In this document: in pieces, positions 31,424 through 40,269 of the stretch | Position numbering within the stretch: position 1 is the first letter of the stretch | Layout: each line of letters starts with the position of its first letter | NCBI RefSeq assembly: GCF_903166585.1 | Contig: NZ_CAESCM010000014.1 | Span: 1-64,000 of the forward strand | DNA length: 64,000 bases | Direction of reading: 5' to 3' | Source of the DNA: Pedobacter ghigonis | GTDB lineage: Bacteria > Bacteroidota > Bacteroidia > Sphingobacteriales > Sphingobacteriaceae | Notes under the pieces: generated by a model | The model's database searches: none | The model's input: the letters and a program-made list of their open reading frames with translations, nothing else | Told to the model about the DNA's origin: nothing | Made by a program: the position numbers and the translations under genes

Positions 31424-33741
31424 AAAAGCTAAAAGTAGTGCCCAATCCCGAAAATCCAGAGAAATTACTCAACTTGAAATATACACCGGCCAAAAACTGG
31501 GCTGCAGGCATTCCCGGGGTATTGGCGGCTTTTGGCGATCTGATTGAGGAAGGGATCCCGTTTCGCGGCACACGTGCTTTATTTAGCATGAACCAAAACG
31601 GTGGCTTCGATTGCCCCAGTTGTGCATGGCCCGATCCGGATGATGAACGTTCGCCAATTGGCGAATATTGCGAAAACGGCGTGAAGGCACTGGCAGAAGA
31701 GGCGACTTCAAAAAAAGTTACCGAAGCGTTCTTTACCGAAAATTCGGTTGTAGACCTGGCGAGGTTAACCGATTTCGAGATCGGGAAGAAAGGACGGCTT
31801 ACTTCGCCCATGTTTTTGCCCAAAGGAGGTACACATTATCAGCCCATAAGCTGGGATGATGCCTTTAAAAAAATAGCGGCGCATTTAAACGCACTTAATT
31901 CTCCAGACGAGGCTATTTTTTATACCTCTGGGCGTACCAGTAATGAAACCTCATTCCTCTATCAGCTTTTTGCAAAAGAATTTGGTACCAACAACATGCC
32001 CGATTGTTCTAATATGTGCCACGAAACCTCGGGCACGGCACTCTTACCAACCATTGGCATCGGAAAAGGTACAGTAAAACTCGACGATTTTTATCAGGCA
32101 GAGGTGATTGTGGTGATTGGCCATAATCCCGGAACCAATGCACCTCGCATGATGACAGCCTTGCAGAAGGGTAAAAATAACGGGGCAAAAATTATCGCCA
32201 TTAACCCGCTGCCAGAGGCCGGGCTGATGGGTTTCCGGAATCCACAGGCCCTGAATGGCATTTTGGGCATTGGCGAACATTATTCGGACCTTTACCTGCC
32301 TGTAAAAATAAACGGGGATATGGCTTTGCTGAAAGCAATAGGTCTGTTGCTGGCGCGCGAAGAAGCGCTTACACCCGGTCTGGTTTTCGATCATGAGTTT
32401 ATCCGCGAGAAGACAAGCGGGTCAGCAGATTACCTTGCACAATTCGAAAATTATCAACTCGATGAGCTTGCTGCAGCTGCAGGTTTATCTGTTGCCGAAA
32501 TTGAAGCTGTTGTTGAAATACTGGCGCATAAAAAGCGGATTATCTTTGCCTGGGGAATGGGGCTTACCCAACAACCCAATGGCGTGGATATGATTCGCGA
32601 AATTGTAAATATTCTGCTGTTGAAGGGAAGTATTGGCAAGCCGGGAGCAGGTGTATGTCCGGTAAGGGGGCACAGCAATGTACAGGGAAACCGTACCATG
32701 CTCATTAACGAAAGGCCAACGCAGCAGCAACTGGATAGGATCAGAGATGTTTTTGGTTTCGAACCACCCAGGGCACACGGTTATAATGTAGTAAGCGCCA
32801 TTAAGGCCATGCACAAACAGGATGTTAAAGTGCTTTTTGCCATGGGCGGCAACTTTTTATCAGCTACGCCCGATACTACTTTTACAGCTGAGGCTTTGCG
32901 TAAGCTCCGGCTTTCGGTACATGTTTCTACCAAGCTGAACCGGAGTCATTTGGTGCACGGAGAAGAAGCACTGATTCTGCCCACACTCTCGCGCAGCGAT
33001 ATTGATCTGGTTAACGGAGTCGCTCAGTTTATCAGTACAGAAAGCTCGATGGGGATTGTGCAATCTTCAAAAGGAATACTAAAGCCTGTTTCCGATCAGT
33101 TACTCAACGAAACGCATATTGTTTGCAGAATGGCCATGGAAACACTGGGCGAAAGATCGGTGGTAGACTGGAAATCCTTCGCTGATGATTATGATAAAAT
33201 TCGCGATGTAATTGAAAAATGCATACCTGGTTTTGAAAATTACAATGAACGCATCAGGCAAAAAGGAGGTTTTTATTTACCCAATGCTGCCCGCGATGGG
33301 AAGTTTATCACCGGAATAGCAGGAGATAGGGCGGCCTTTACCCTTTCAGGTGTTCCATCGAACATGCTGGCCGAAAATGAATATCTGATGGCCACCACCA
33401 GAACGCACGATCAGTTTAATACCACCATTTACGGTTTGGAAGATCGCTACCGGGGTATTAAAAATGAACGCCGGGTAGTATTTATGAATCAGCAGGATAT
33501 GGACCGACAGGGATTTAAAGCCGAAGATAAAGTTGATCTCTTTAACTTCGATGATGGTATTGAGCGGGTAGCCCGGCTTTTTCTGGTTGTTCCCTATGCC
33601 GTTCCTAAGGGTAATGCTGTAACCTATTTCCCTGAAGCGAATGTGCTGGTTTCGATCAATAATGTGGTGAAGGAATCGAATATGCCTGCTTCTAAATTTG
33701 TGCGCATTCAGATCAGGCCACACCAGGCAGAGCTGACTTAG
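31420..33741 (+). CDS. FdhF/YdeP family molybdopterin oxidoreductase
   Basis: The 773-residue protein belongs to the formate dehydrogenase alpha-like YdeP group, with molybdopterin bis-guanine dinucleotide as cofactor. Seen are GGFDCPSCAWPDPDD near residue 65, typical of this group, YTSGRTSNETSFLYQLFAKE, SNMCHETSGTAL, VIGHNPGTNAPRMM and CPVRGHSNVQGNRTM, then a C-terminal MopB-binding domain with TRTHDQFNTTIYG. No Tat signal is present, so it should work in the cytoplasm. The natural substrate of YdeP-type enzymes is not established; formate or another small redox substrate is plausible. fdhD in the same operon supports a sulfurated molybdenum centre. Confidence 0.92.
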   Translation: MKKLKVVPNPENPEKLLNLKYTPAKNWAAGIPGVLAAFGDLIEEGIPFRGTRALFSMNQNGGFDCPSCAWPDPDDERSPIGEYCENGVKALAEEATSKKVTEAFFTENSVVDLARLTDFEIGKKGRLTSPMFLPKGGTHYQPISWDDAFKKIAAHLNALNSPDEAIFYTSGRTSNETSFLYQLFAKEFGTNNMPDCSNMCHETSGTALLPTIGIGKGTVKLDDFYQAEVIVVIGHNPGTNAPRMMTALQKGKNNGAKIIAINPLPEAGLMGFRNPQALNGILGIGEHYSDLYLPVKINGDMALLKAIGLLLAREEALTPGLVFDHEFIREKTSGSADYLAQFENYQLDELAAAAGLSVAEIEAVVEILAHKKRIIFAWGMGLTQQPNGVDMIREIVNILLLKGSIGKPGAGVCPVRGHSNVQGNRTMLINERPTQQQLDRIRDVFGFEPPRAHGYNVVSAIKAMHKQDVKVLFAMGGNFLSATPDTTFTAEALRKLRLSVHVSTKLNRSHLVHGEEALILPTLSRSDIDLVNGVAQFISTESSMGIVQSSKGILKPVSDQLLNETHIVCRMAMETLGERSVVDWKSFADDYDKIRDVIEKCIPGFENYNERIRQKGGFYLPNAARDGKFITGIAGDRAAFTLSGVPSNMLAENEYLMATTRTHDQFNTTIYGLEDRYRGIKNERRVVFMNQQDMDRQGFKAEDKVDLFNFDDGIERVARLFLVVPYAVPKGNAVTYFPEANVLVSINNVVKESNMPASKFVRIQIRPHQAELT

Positions 33742-33782
33742 CAATAACAATAACAAGGGTGGCAGGACTAGGCCAACGATCC

Positions 33783-34375
33783 GTTTTCGTTTTTACGCGA
33801 TCGTCATTCCCGCGCATGCGGGTACCCTAATGCTTTGGCTATTAATTTTGATCAAGCTCCTTTATTTCCCTTTTCTCAGGTGTACTAAGATGTCTTAGGT
33901 GGTAAGCTCATGCTGTTTTTTAACGCGATCGTCCTTCCCGCGCATGGGGGAACCCTAATGCTTTGGCTATTGATTTTGATCAAGGCTTCTTTATTTCCCC
34001 TTTTCTCAGGTGCGCTAAGATGTCTAAGGTGGTGAGTTATTGCTATTTCTTCTTTTTTTAAGGCGATCGTCCTTCCCGCGTATGGGGGAACCCTAATGCT
34101 TTGGCTATTGATTTTGATCAAGGCTTCTTTATTTCCCCTTTCTCAGGTGTACTAGGATGTCTAAGGTGGTGAGTTATTGCTATTTCTTCTTTTTAAGGCG
34201 ATCGTCCTTCCCACGAATGCGGGAACCCTAATGCTTTGGCTATTGATTTTGATCAAGGCTTCTTTATTTCCCTTTTCTCAGGTGCGCTAAGATGTCTAAG
34301 GTGGTGAGTTATTGCTATTTCTTCTTTTTAACGCGATCGTCCTTCCCGCGCACGCGGGAATCTTAATGCCTGGGC
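33783..34375. repeat. Tandem array of about 135-base repeats (family C), five units
   Basis: Units are anchored by GCGATCGTC at 33797, 33925, 34063, 34198 and 34333. Each contains a CTTCCCGCGCATGCGGGAA-like inverted motif, then CCCTAATGCTTTGGCTATTG and ATTTTGATCAAGGCTTCTTT, and the half-palindrome CTCAGGTG(T/C)(A/G)CTAAGATGTC. The last is the right arm of family B. A 78-codon minus-strand frame here is an artefact. Confidence 0.85.
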
Positions 34376-34419
34376 TAATCATACATTTGCATTTATTCAA
34401 TAGTTTGTAACCCTGAGGG

Positions 34420-34640
34420 TTAATTTATTTAGTAAAAATCAATATTAGTGGACAGCCCCTTCGGAGTCGCCATTTCTAGCGGAGTGCAACCCAGTCGAGA
34501 ACCACGCAGTCCTCAGCGAAGCTAAATCTGTCTCGATAGATTTCTCCATTCCGCCACCAGTGAAAAACCGGCCGGCTCTAGTCGAAATGAAGATTCTTCT
34601 ATCGGGTCTGTCAATGGTGACCTGTCGAAGGACTTAAGCA
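34420..34640. repeat. Mixed intergenic repeat elements
   Basis: A CTGAGGGTTAATTT...CTTCGGAGTCG stretch matches that at 29773-29830. A following GATTTCTCCATTCCGCCA...AGTCGAAATGA stretch resembles one arm of the palindrome at 50645-50748. It lies downstream of the DUF4242 gene and might provide its terminator. No gene is seen. Confidence 0.55.
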
Positions 34641-34730
34641 ATCGCATAATTTCCCTCATGAGCCTATAAACTTAAATGCACTTATAAGCCTTATGTGGTG
34701 AAAAACAACTTTATTTACACGAACCTCAAA

Positions 34731-35003
34731 CTACTCAGCCGTAATCGGATCTATAACAGCAGAAACTTTTTTGATCGAATTAGCCGGAAATCCACCTAAA
34801 TGCGCATGTTCGCGTACCATTTCCTCATTTGGTGCATTGTAAACACAGTAAATTTTATCGTCGGTTACATAGCTGTTTACCCACTGGATTTGTGGCCCCA
34901 TTTTGTTTAGCACTCCACACGATGCTTTCGAAATGGTTTTCAGTTCCTGAGCGGTTAATTTTCCTGCGCCGGGAATTTCCCGTTCAATTACATATCTGGG
35001 CAT
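34731..35003 (-). CDS. DUF4242-type small protein
   Basis: The 90-residue product begins MPRYVIEREIPGAGKLTAQE. It has VLNKMGPQIQWVNSYVTDDK, IYCVYNAPNEEMVREHAHLG and a closing FPANSIKKVSAVIDP, which together match the DUF4242 family of small ferredoxin-like-fold proteins. The conserved REHAHLGG segment could bind a metal. Function is not established. The gene is single, transcribed toward the repeat array, and divergent from the DUF5107 gene. Confidence 0.85.
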   Translation of the reverse strand: MPRYVIEREIPGAGKLTAQELKTISKASCGVLNKMGPQIQWVNSYVTDDKIYCVYNAPNEEMVREHAHLGGFPANSIKKVSAVIDPITAE

Positions 35004-35281
35004 AATAAAATAGTTTAGAAATTATTCCTACTCATCTGGCTTTTCGGTAACGCCCCGTTTTTATTGGTATCTGGCCTCCAATTCAGGAACGGTTTAGCAG
35101 TATAATCTCGATTGGTCTTCTGGTGCTGCATGCACTTAAGCTCGCCGGTTGGCGGAAAATGGAGGAATTGACAATTGATGCTTAATTAAATTTACAAATA
35201 ATATCTGGTTGCCAATCAATCAGAACTGCTCATTTTACTTCACAATTTGTGCGATATTAACCTGTATTTAATTTCCATTCC

Positions 35282-35310
35282 TTGTGGTTCTTCAGAAATT
35301 TTTATCTTCG
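35282..35310 (+). promoter_or_regulatory. Candidate promoter for the DUF5107 gene
   Basis: TTG (35282-35284) and TATCTTCG (35303-35310) stand 18 bases apart, matching the Bacteroidota TTG/TAnnTTTG promoter with one mismatch. The leader would be about 134 bases. The rest of the 35004-35450 gap shows no gene. Confidence 0.4.
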
Positions 35311-35450
35311 GGCTCACCTAACCAAATTTTACCGTGCAAAATAGCCTTGCGCTTGAATAGTCAGCTGTAAACCAGGAAGAAGTAAACACTATATTGGTTT
35401 TAAGCGCTCGTTGAGCACTTCTGTTTTAAACCGGTCAAATCCATTTTCAA

Positions 35451-38400
35451 ATGAAGAAACTATTGCTAACTTTTTCTGTTTGTATAGCGGTAATCGGTAC
35501 CTATGCACAAAATAATGCCAGCTTTAAGGAAGATAAACAGGTATTTACTACCTATCCCTTTTCCGATCCGAACCCTATACCGGCCTTTACGCACATTTAC
35601 CCTTATTTCCGTTATGACGGATTTACCGATAAAGCCATACAAAAAGAATGGAAAGTAGTAACCCTCGAAAATGACTATATCAAACTAACCATATTGCCCG
35701 AAATTGGCGGCAAAATCTGGTCGGCTATCGAAAAATCTACAGGCCGATCGTTTATTTACGATAACCACGTAGTGAAATTCAGGGATATTGCCATGCGCGG
35801 CCCCTGGACAAGTGGCGGGATAGAGCCCAACTATGGGATTATGGGACATACCCCCAATACCGTAACCCCTGTTGATTATTTAACACGTAAAAACAGCGAT
35901 GGAAGTGTAAGTTGTGTGATTGGCGTACTCGATTTGTTAACCCGAACCAACTGGACAATGGAAATCAATCTTCCGAAAGACCGCGCTTACTTTACAACCA
36001 AATCGTTTTGGTATAATGCCACACCTTTAAATCAGCCCTATTACCACTGGATGAACGCAGGGATAAAAGTGAAAGGAAACCTGCAGTATATTTATCCCGG
36101 TACACATTACCTAGGGCATGAGGGAGAGCACAGCGACTGGCCAATTAATAAAGAGAATGGTAAGGACATTTCCTTTTACGAACAGAATAATTTTGGAGGC
36201 TACAAATCGTACCATGTTTTTGGAAAATACACGGATTTTTTTGGTGCCTACTGGCATGATGATGATTTTGGAATGGCCCGATATGGCAGTCACGATGATA
36301 AAGCCGGAAAAAAAATCTGGATCTGGGGGCTGGCCGATCAGGGCATGATCTGGGAAAAATTATTAACCGATACCGACGGGCAATACTCCGAAATCCAATC
36401 GGGCAGGTTGTTTAACCAAACGGCCGAAAAAAGCACTTTTACACCCTTTAAACACAAAAGTTTTACGCCCGGAGCAACTGATACCTGGACCGAATACTGG
36501 TATCCGGTATTAAAAACAAAAGGATTTGTAAAAGCCAACCAATATGCTGCCCTGAATGTAAAATATGAAAAAGGTTGGTTGAAAATTTATTTAAATCCGG
36601 TGCAAACCCTAACCGATACCCTTTTGGTTAAGCAGGGCGAAAAGGTGATTTACACAAAGCGGGTAAAGTTAAAACCTTTGCAAACTTTTGCCGATTCTAT
36701 AAAAATGGATGGCCCTGTTAACAATTTATGGGTTACACTTGGAGGTGATAAACTGCAATACGAATCTAAACCAGATGCCGATGTGCTAAGCCGTCCGCTC
36801 GATTCGCCCAAAGATTTTGACTGGAACTCGGGCTATGGATTATACCTGCAGGGCAAAGCCTTTATGGATCAGAAAATGTATGCCCAGGCCGAAGAGAAAC
36901 TCAGTGCTGCATTAGGTAAAACACCAGGTTTTGTGCCGGCATTGGTTCAAATGGCCGAACTGATGTACCGCAACATGCGCTATAAAGAAGCTTTAACATT
37001 TGCAAAAACGGCTTTGAGTGTTGATACGCACGATGGTGCAGCAAATTATTTTTATGGTATTATCAATAATCAGCTCGGCAACGCCACCGATGCCAAAGAT
37101 GGTTTTGATCTGGCCGGTTTAACCATGGCTTTTAAAAGTCCGGCTTACCGCGAGTTGAGTAAGTTATATTTAGCCGAAAAAAACTGGGACAAGGCCTTAA
37201 ATTATGCCACTAAATCCATCGATTTTAACCGTTACGAAATAGGGGCGTTACAGGTGCAGGCCATTGCTTACCGCCATCAAAATAAAATCAGTGAGGCCAA
37301 AGCAGTTTTAGACAGCATTTTGGCTTTCGAGCCGCTTAGCGATTTCGCCCGTTTTGAAAAATACCTGATTCAGCCATCTGCAGAAAACAAGAACCGTTTT
37401 ACAATAGCAATCCGCAATGAGCAACCTACTGAAAGCTATCTTGAATTGGCTGCTAATTATTACCAGATGGGCCGTTTCGACGAAAGCGAACAAGTACTTC
37501 AACTGGCACCCGATAATGCTTTGGTAAATTTTTGGCTGGCATTTTTACAAAATAAAAAAGGACAGTCTTTTGCTTCCGCTTTAGCCAAAGCCGATCAGGC
37601 TTCTGCGGCTTTTGTTTTTCCTTTCCGTTCAGAAGATGAGGCCGTATTGCTTTGGGCGAATAAGCAACTTAACAGCTGGAAACCCAAATATTACCTGGCA
37701 CTTTTATACCAAAACCGTAATCAGCTTAACCTGAGTAAAACATTCTTTAAAGCCTGTGGCAATACTCCCGATTTTGCTCCTTTTTATGCTGCACGTGCCG
37801 CCATGCATATCGATGCCACTGAGCTGGCCGATCTTAAAAAAGCACAAAGTTTAGATCGGGCCGACTCGCGTTATACCAAGCTTTTGGGCGAATATTACCT
37901 TAGCCACAATCAAAACAACGAGGCCTTAAAAACGATCGAGCCCTATTACCAGTCGAATACTGGAAATTATATCATGGGGATGCTTTATGCTAAAGCTTTA
38001 TTGCTGAACAAGCGTTATGCTGATTGTGCACAACTGCTCGATCAGATTCAGATCCTGCCTTTCGAAGGCGCTACCATTGGTCGCGAATTATACCGTGAAG
38101 CGAAATTGATGCAAGCCATTAATGAAATAAAACTTAAACACTACGGCCAGGCACTTCGTCTGATTGCAGATGCTAAAAAATGGCCTCAAAATTTAGGGGT
38201 AGGCAAGCCTTATGCCGAAAATATAGATGAGCGTTTAGAAAACTGGATGGATTACCTGTGTTATCAGAAAATGGGCAACCAACAGGCTGCAAAAACCGCC
38301 TTACAACAGGTTACCGGCTTTAAACCTAAGATAGAAAATACAGTAAGCAATTTTACCGCTGCAAACCAATTGTTAACCGCCTGGGCAATGGAAAAACTTG

Positions 38401-38567
38401 GGCAAAAACAAGAAGCCAGGGTTTGGCTTGATAAGCAGGTGAAACTATACCCTAAAGATGCAATTGTAAAATGGTGTCAGAAAGTATTTCTGCACGTTCA
38501 AGGCGTTAAGGCCGATACAACAGATTCAGGAGTACGTTTAATAGAGCAAATGAGAATGTTAAAATAG
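35451..38567 (+). CDS. DUF5107 domain protein with tetratricopeptide repeats
   Basis: The 1038-residue protein has a signal peptide (MKKLLLTFSVCIAVIGTYAQ). Its N-terminal DUF5107 domain (about 30-330) resembles a galactose-mutarotase-like sandwich, with LTILPEIGGKIWSAIEKSTG and PYYHWMNAGIKV. A short beta region follows, then an array of TPR helices from about residue 455 to 1000 (for example AQAEEKLSAALGKTPGFVPA). Proteins of this type are common in polysaccharide-utilisation regions of Bacteroidota and are thought to bind or process sugars, but activity is unproven. It stands upstream of the ECF sigma gene on the same strand, with 180 bases between them, so it may have its own transcript. 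Confidence 0.85.
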   Translation: MKKLLLTFSVCIAVIGTYAQNNASFKEDKQVFTTYPFSDPNPIPAFTHIYPYFRYDGFTDKAIQKEWKVVTLENDYIKLTILPEIGGKIWSAIEKSTGRSFIYDNHVVKFRDIAMRGPWTSGGIEPNYGIMGHTPNTVTPVDYLTRKNSDGSVSCVIGVLDLLTRTNWTMEINLPKDRAYFTTKSFWYNATPLNQPYYHWMNAGIKVKGNLQYIYPGTHYLGHEGEHSDWPINKENGKDISFYEQNNFGGYKSYHVFGKYTDFFGAYWHDDDFGMARYGSHDDKAGKKIWIWGLADQGMIWEKLLTDTDGQYSEIQSGRLFNQTAEKSTFTPFKHKSFTPGATDTWTEYWYPVLKTKGFVKANQYAALNVKYEKGWLKIYLNPVQTLTDTLLVKQGEKVIYTKRVKLKPLQTFADSIKMDGPVNNLWVTLGGDKLQYESKPDADVLSRPLDSPKDFDWNSGYGLYLQGKAFMDQKMYAQAEEKLSAALGKTPGFVPALVQMAELMYRNMRYKEALTFAKTALSVDTHDGAANYFYGIINNQLGNATDAKDGFDLAGLTMAFKSPAYRELSKLYLAEKNWDKALNYATKSIDFNRYEIGALQVQAIAYRHQNKISEAKAVLDSILAFEPLSDFARFEKYLIQPSAENKNRFTIAIRNEQPTESYLELAANYYQMGRFDESEQVLQLAPDNALVNFWLAFLQNKKGQSFASALAKADQASAAFVFPFRSEDEAVLLWANKQLNSWKPKYYLALLYQNRNQLNLSKTFFKACGNTPDFAPFYAARAAMHIDATELADLKKAQSLDRADSRYTKLLGEYYLSHNQNNEALKTIEPYYQSNTGNYIMGMLYAKALLLNKRYADCAQLLDQIQILPFEGATIGRELYREAKLMQAINEIKLKHYGQALRLIADAKKWPQNLGVGKPYAENIDERLENWMDYLCYQKMGNQQAAKTALQQVTGFKPKIENTVSNFTAANQLLTAWAMEKLGQKQEARVWLDKQVKLYPKDAIVKWCQKVFLHVQGVKADTTDSGVRLIEQMRMLK

Positions 38568-38748
38568 CAAAACAAAGGATAATTTTGATTAGAGATTACA
38601 CCAAATCTGCAAATCTGTGGCTTTTAATACCGAATTTTGCATCTGGTAATGTTTGAAGTCTTTTTAGTCAGACAATAGTGATGAAAAATATATAAATTGA
38701 ACCCTTAATTTTTTTGCTTAGCATTGTAAAAGCTATTCCCTATAAAAA

Positions 38749-39339
38749 ATGAAACCTGATAACCTGGAACTATGGCCTGATAGTTTGCTTGTAAGCAATA
38801 TGCAAAGCAATGACCGGACTGCGTTCGAGAAAATTTACAGCAGGTACTGGAGCAAGCTATATTTATCAGCTTATCACATTTTACGCAATAGGGAAGCCTC
38901 AGAAGATATTGTTCAGGAAATATTTGTAAGTCTGTGGTTAAAACGCGAGTACACTTTAGTCGATAATCTCAATAATTATTTATTTACTGCTGTCCGTTTT
39001 CAGGTTTTCAAAGCCATTAGGGATGGGAAACTACGCACCGATTTACTGCACGATACCGATTTGCTGGTGAGTGCCCACAATGCAGAAAATGCTTTTGCCG
39101 AAAAGGAAATAACACAACGTTTAGATGAAAGCATTGAGCAGCTGCCTCAAAAATGTAAAGAAATTTTTATCCTGAGCAGGAAAGAGCACCTCAGTGTGAA
39201 AGAAATAGCCGCACGTTTAAACATCTCACCTAAAACTGTCGAAAATCAGATTACCATTGCACTGCGCCGCCTGCGTACCGATATGGGCGAATTTTTATTT
39301 TGGGCGATATTGCTGCTGGGTGGCATCTGGGGTAAATAA
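38749..39339 (+). CDS. ECF RNA polymerase sigma factor (FecI-like sigma-70)
   Basis: The 196-residue protein has sigma region 2 (FEKIYSRYWSKLYLSAYHIL, EDIVQEIFVSLW) and region 4 (KCKEIFILSRKEHLSVKEIA, SPKTVENQITIALRRLR). It ends in a hydrophobic tail (FLFWAILLLGGIWG), a feature often seen in Bacteroidota SusC-linked ECF factors that may touch the membrane or the anti-sigma factor. It should be held by the FecR protein encoded next and direct the SusCD operon that follows. An 880-base repeat-rich spacer separates it from fecR, which is unusual for this pair. Confidence 0.93.
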   Translation: MKPDNLELWPDSLLVSNMQSNDRTAFEKIYSRYWSKLYLSAYHILRNREASEDIVQEIFVSLWLKREYTLVDNLNNYLFTAVRFQVFKAIRDGKLRTDLLHDTDLLVSAHNAENAFAEKEITQRLDESIEQLPQKCKEIFILSRKEHLSVKEIAARLNISPKTVENQITIALRRLRTDMGEFLFWAILLLGGIWGK

Positions 39340-39479
39340 GTTTTACATCCATTAACATTTTTTTACCATATAAGACATTTAAGGGCAATTAAGATAGATG
39401 CTTTTGATTTAAGACATTTAAACTTTCTGGATCGTCATTCCCACGAAAGTGGGAATCTTAATGCTTATGCTTAAGTTAT

Positions 39480-40080
39480 TTCACCACCTAAGACATGTGA
39501 GCACAATTAAGCTGGATGTTTTTGAATAGCACTCTGTTAACAAAAACCTCAGGTGAACTTAGGTTTCTAAGGTGGTAAGATTTATAGTGTTTAGCCATTA
39601 ATAAAACAATGATGGTTTTTAATATGGCGAATGATTTTCACCACCTAAGACACCTAAGAGCAATTAAGCTGGATGTTTCTAAATTTTCGAATAAGAGACC
39701 GTTTAAATTTTCTAGAAATATCACATGGGCGGTGGAGACACCGCCCAAAGCTTTCGCTAGAGGTGGGTGTCCCCACCCACCTGATAGACCAATGAATTTT
39801 TTTTCATTTTTAACCAGTTTCTAATAATATATCGTATATAATACCTCAGGTGAACTTAGGTGTCTAAGGTGGTAATATTTACTGTCCCCAACCAGTAATA
39901 CACCAAAATCGCCACTAAAACATAAACTTATATTTCCTTCTATGACTTATATGGTTTTTCTTACGACGAATGATTTTCAGCACCTAAGGCATATAAGCAC
40001 AATTAAGCTGAATGTTTTTGAATAGCACTCTGTTAACAAAAATACCTCAGGTGAATTTAGGTGTCTAAAGTGGTAATATT
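39480..40080. repeat. Family B-like palindromic repeats between sigma and FecR genes
   Basis: Three units share CACCTAAGACA, CAATTAAGCTGGATGTTT, AGCACTCTGTTAAC and CTCAGGTGAACTTAGG, at about 39480-39576, 39640-39875 and 39978-40075. The middle unit is split by about 150 bases that include two tetraloop hairpins. The whole 39340-40269 stretch has no credible gene. A 71-codon frame at 39609 consists of repeats. Confidence 0.7.
39727..39781. other. Twin perfect 8-bp hairpins inside a split repeat
   Basis: GGGCGGTG-GAGA-CACCGCCC (39727-39746) has a GNRA tetraloop. After 15 bases comes GGTGGGTG-TCCC-CACCCACC (39762-39781). Both stems are perfect and GC-rich in an AT-rich gap. They lie in the sequence that interrupts the middle family B unit. 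Confidence 0.75.
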
Positions 40081-40269
40081 TAACATATAGTGTAAGCCAC
40101 AAATAACCCTCTAAAACATAAACTTATATTTCCTTCAATGACTTATATGGTTATTTTTTTAGAAAGCGCACTAAATATAAATCACTGTTAAATAGCTTCT
40201 TGTAAAATAATTAAAATTCTTTTGGGGGATACCCCTCGTTTTAGGTACATACACCCAAACCACAGCAAA

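Noticed and set aside
33783-34375. Possible CRISPR array or 78-residue gene
   Set aside because: Units of about 135 bases are similar along their full length, and the open frame on the minus strand only follows the repeat.
39609-39824. 71-codon plus-strand open frame
   Set aside because: It consists of intergenic repeat and hairpin sequence.
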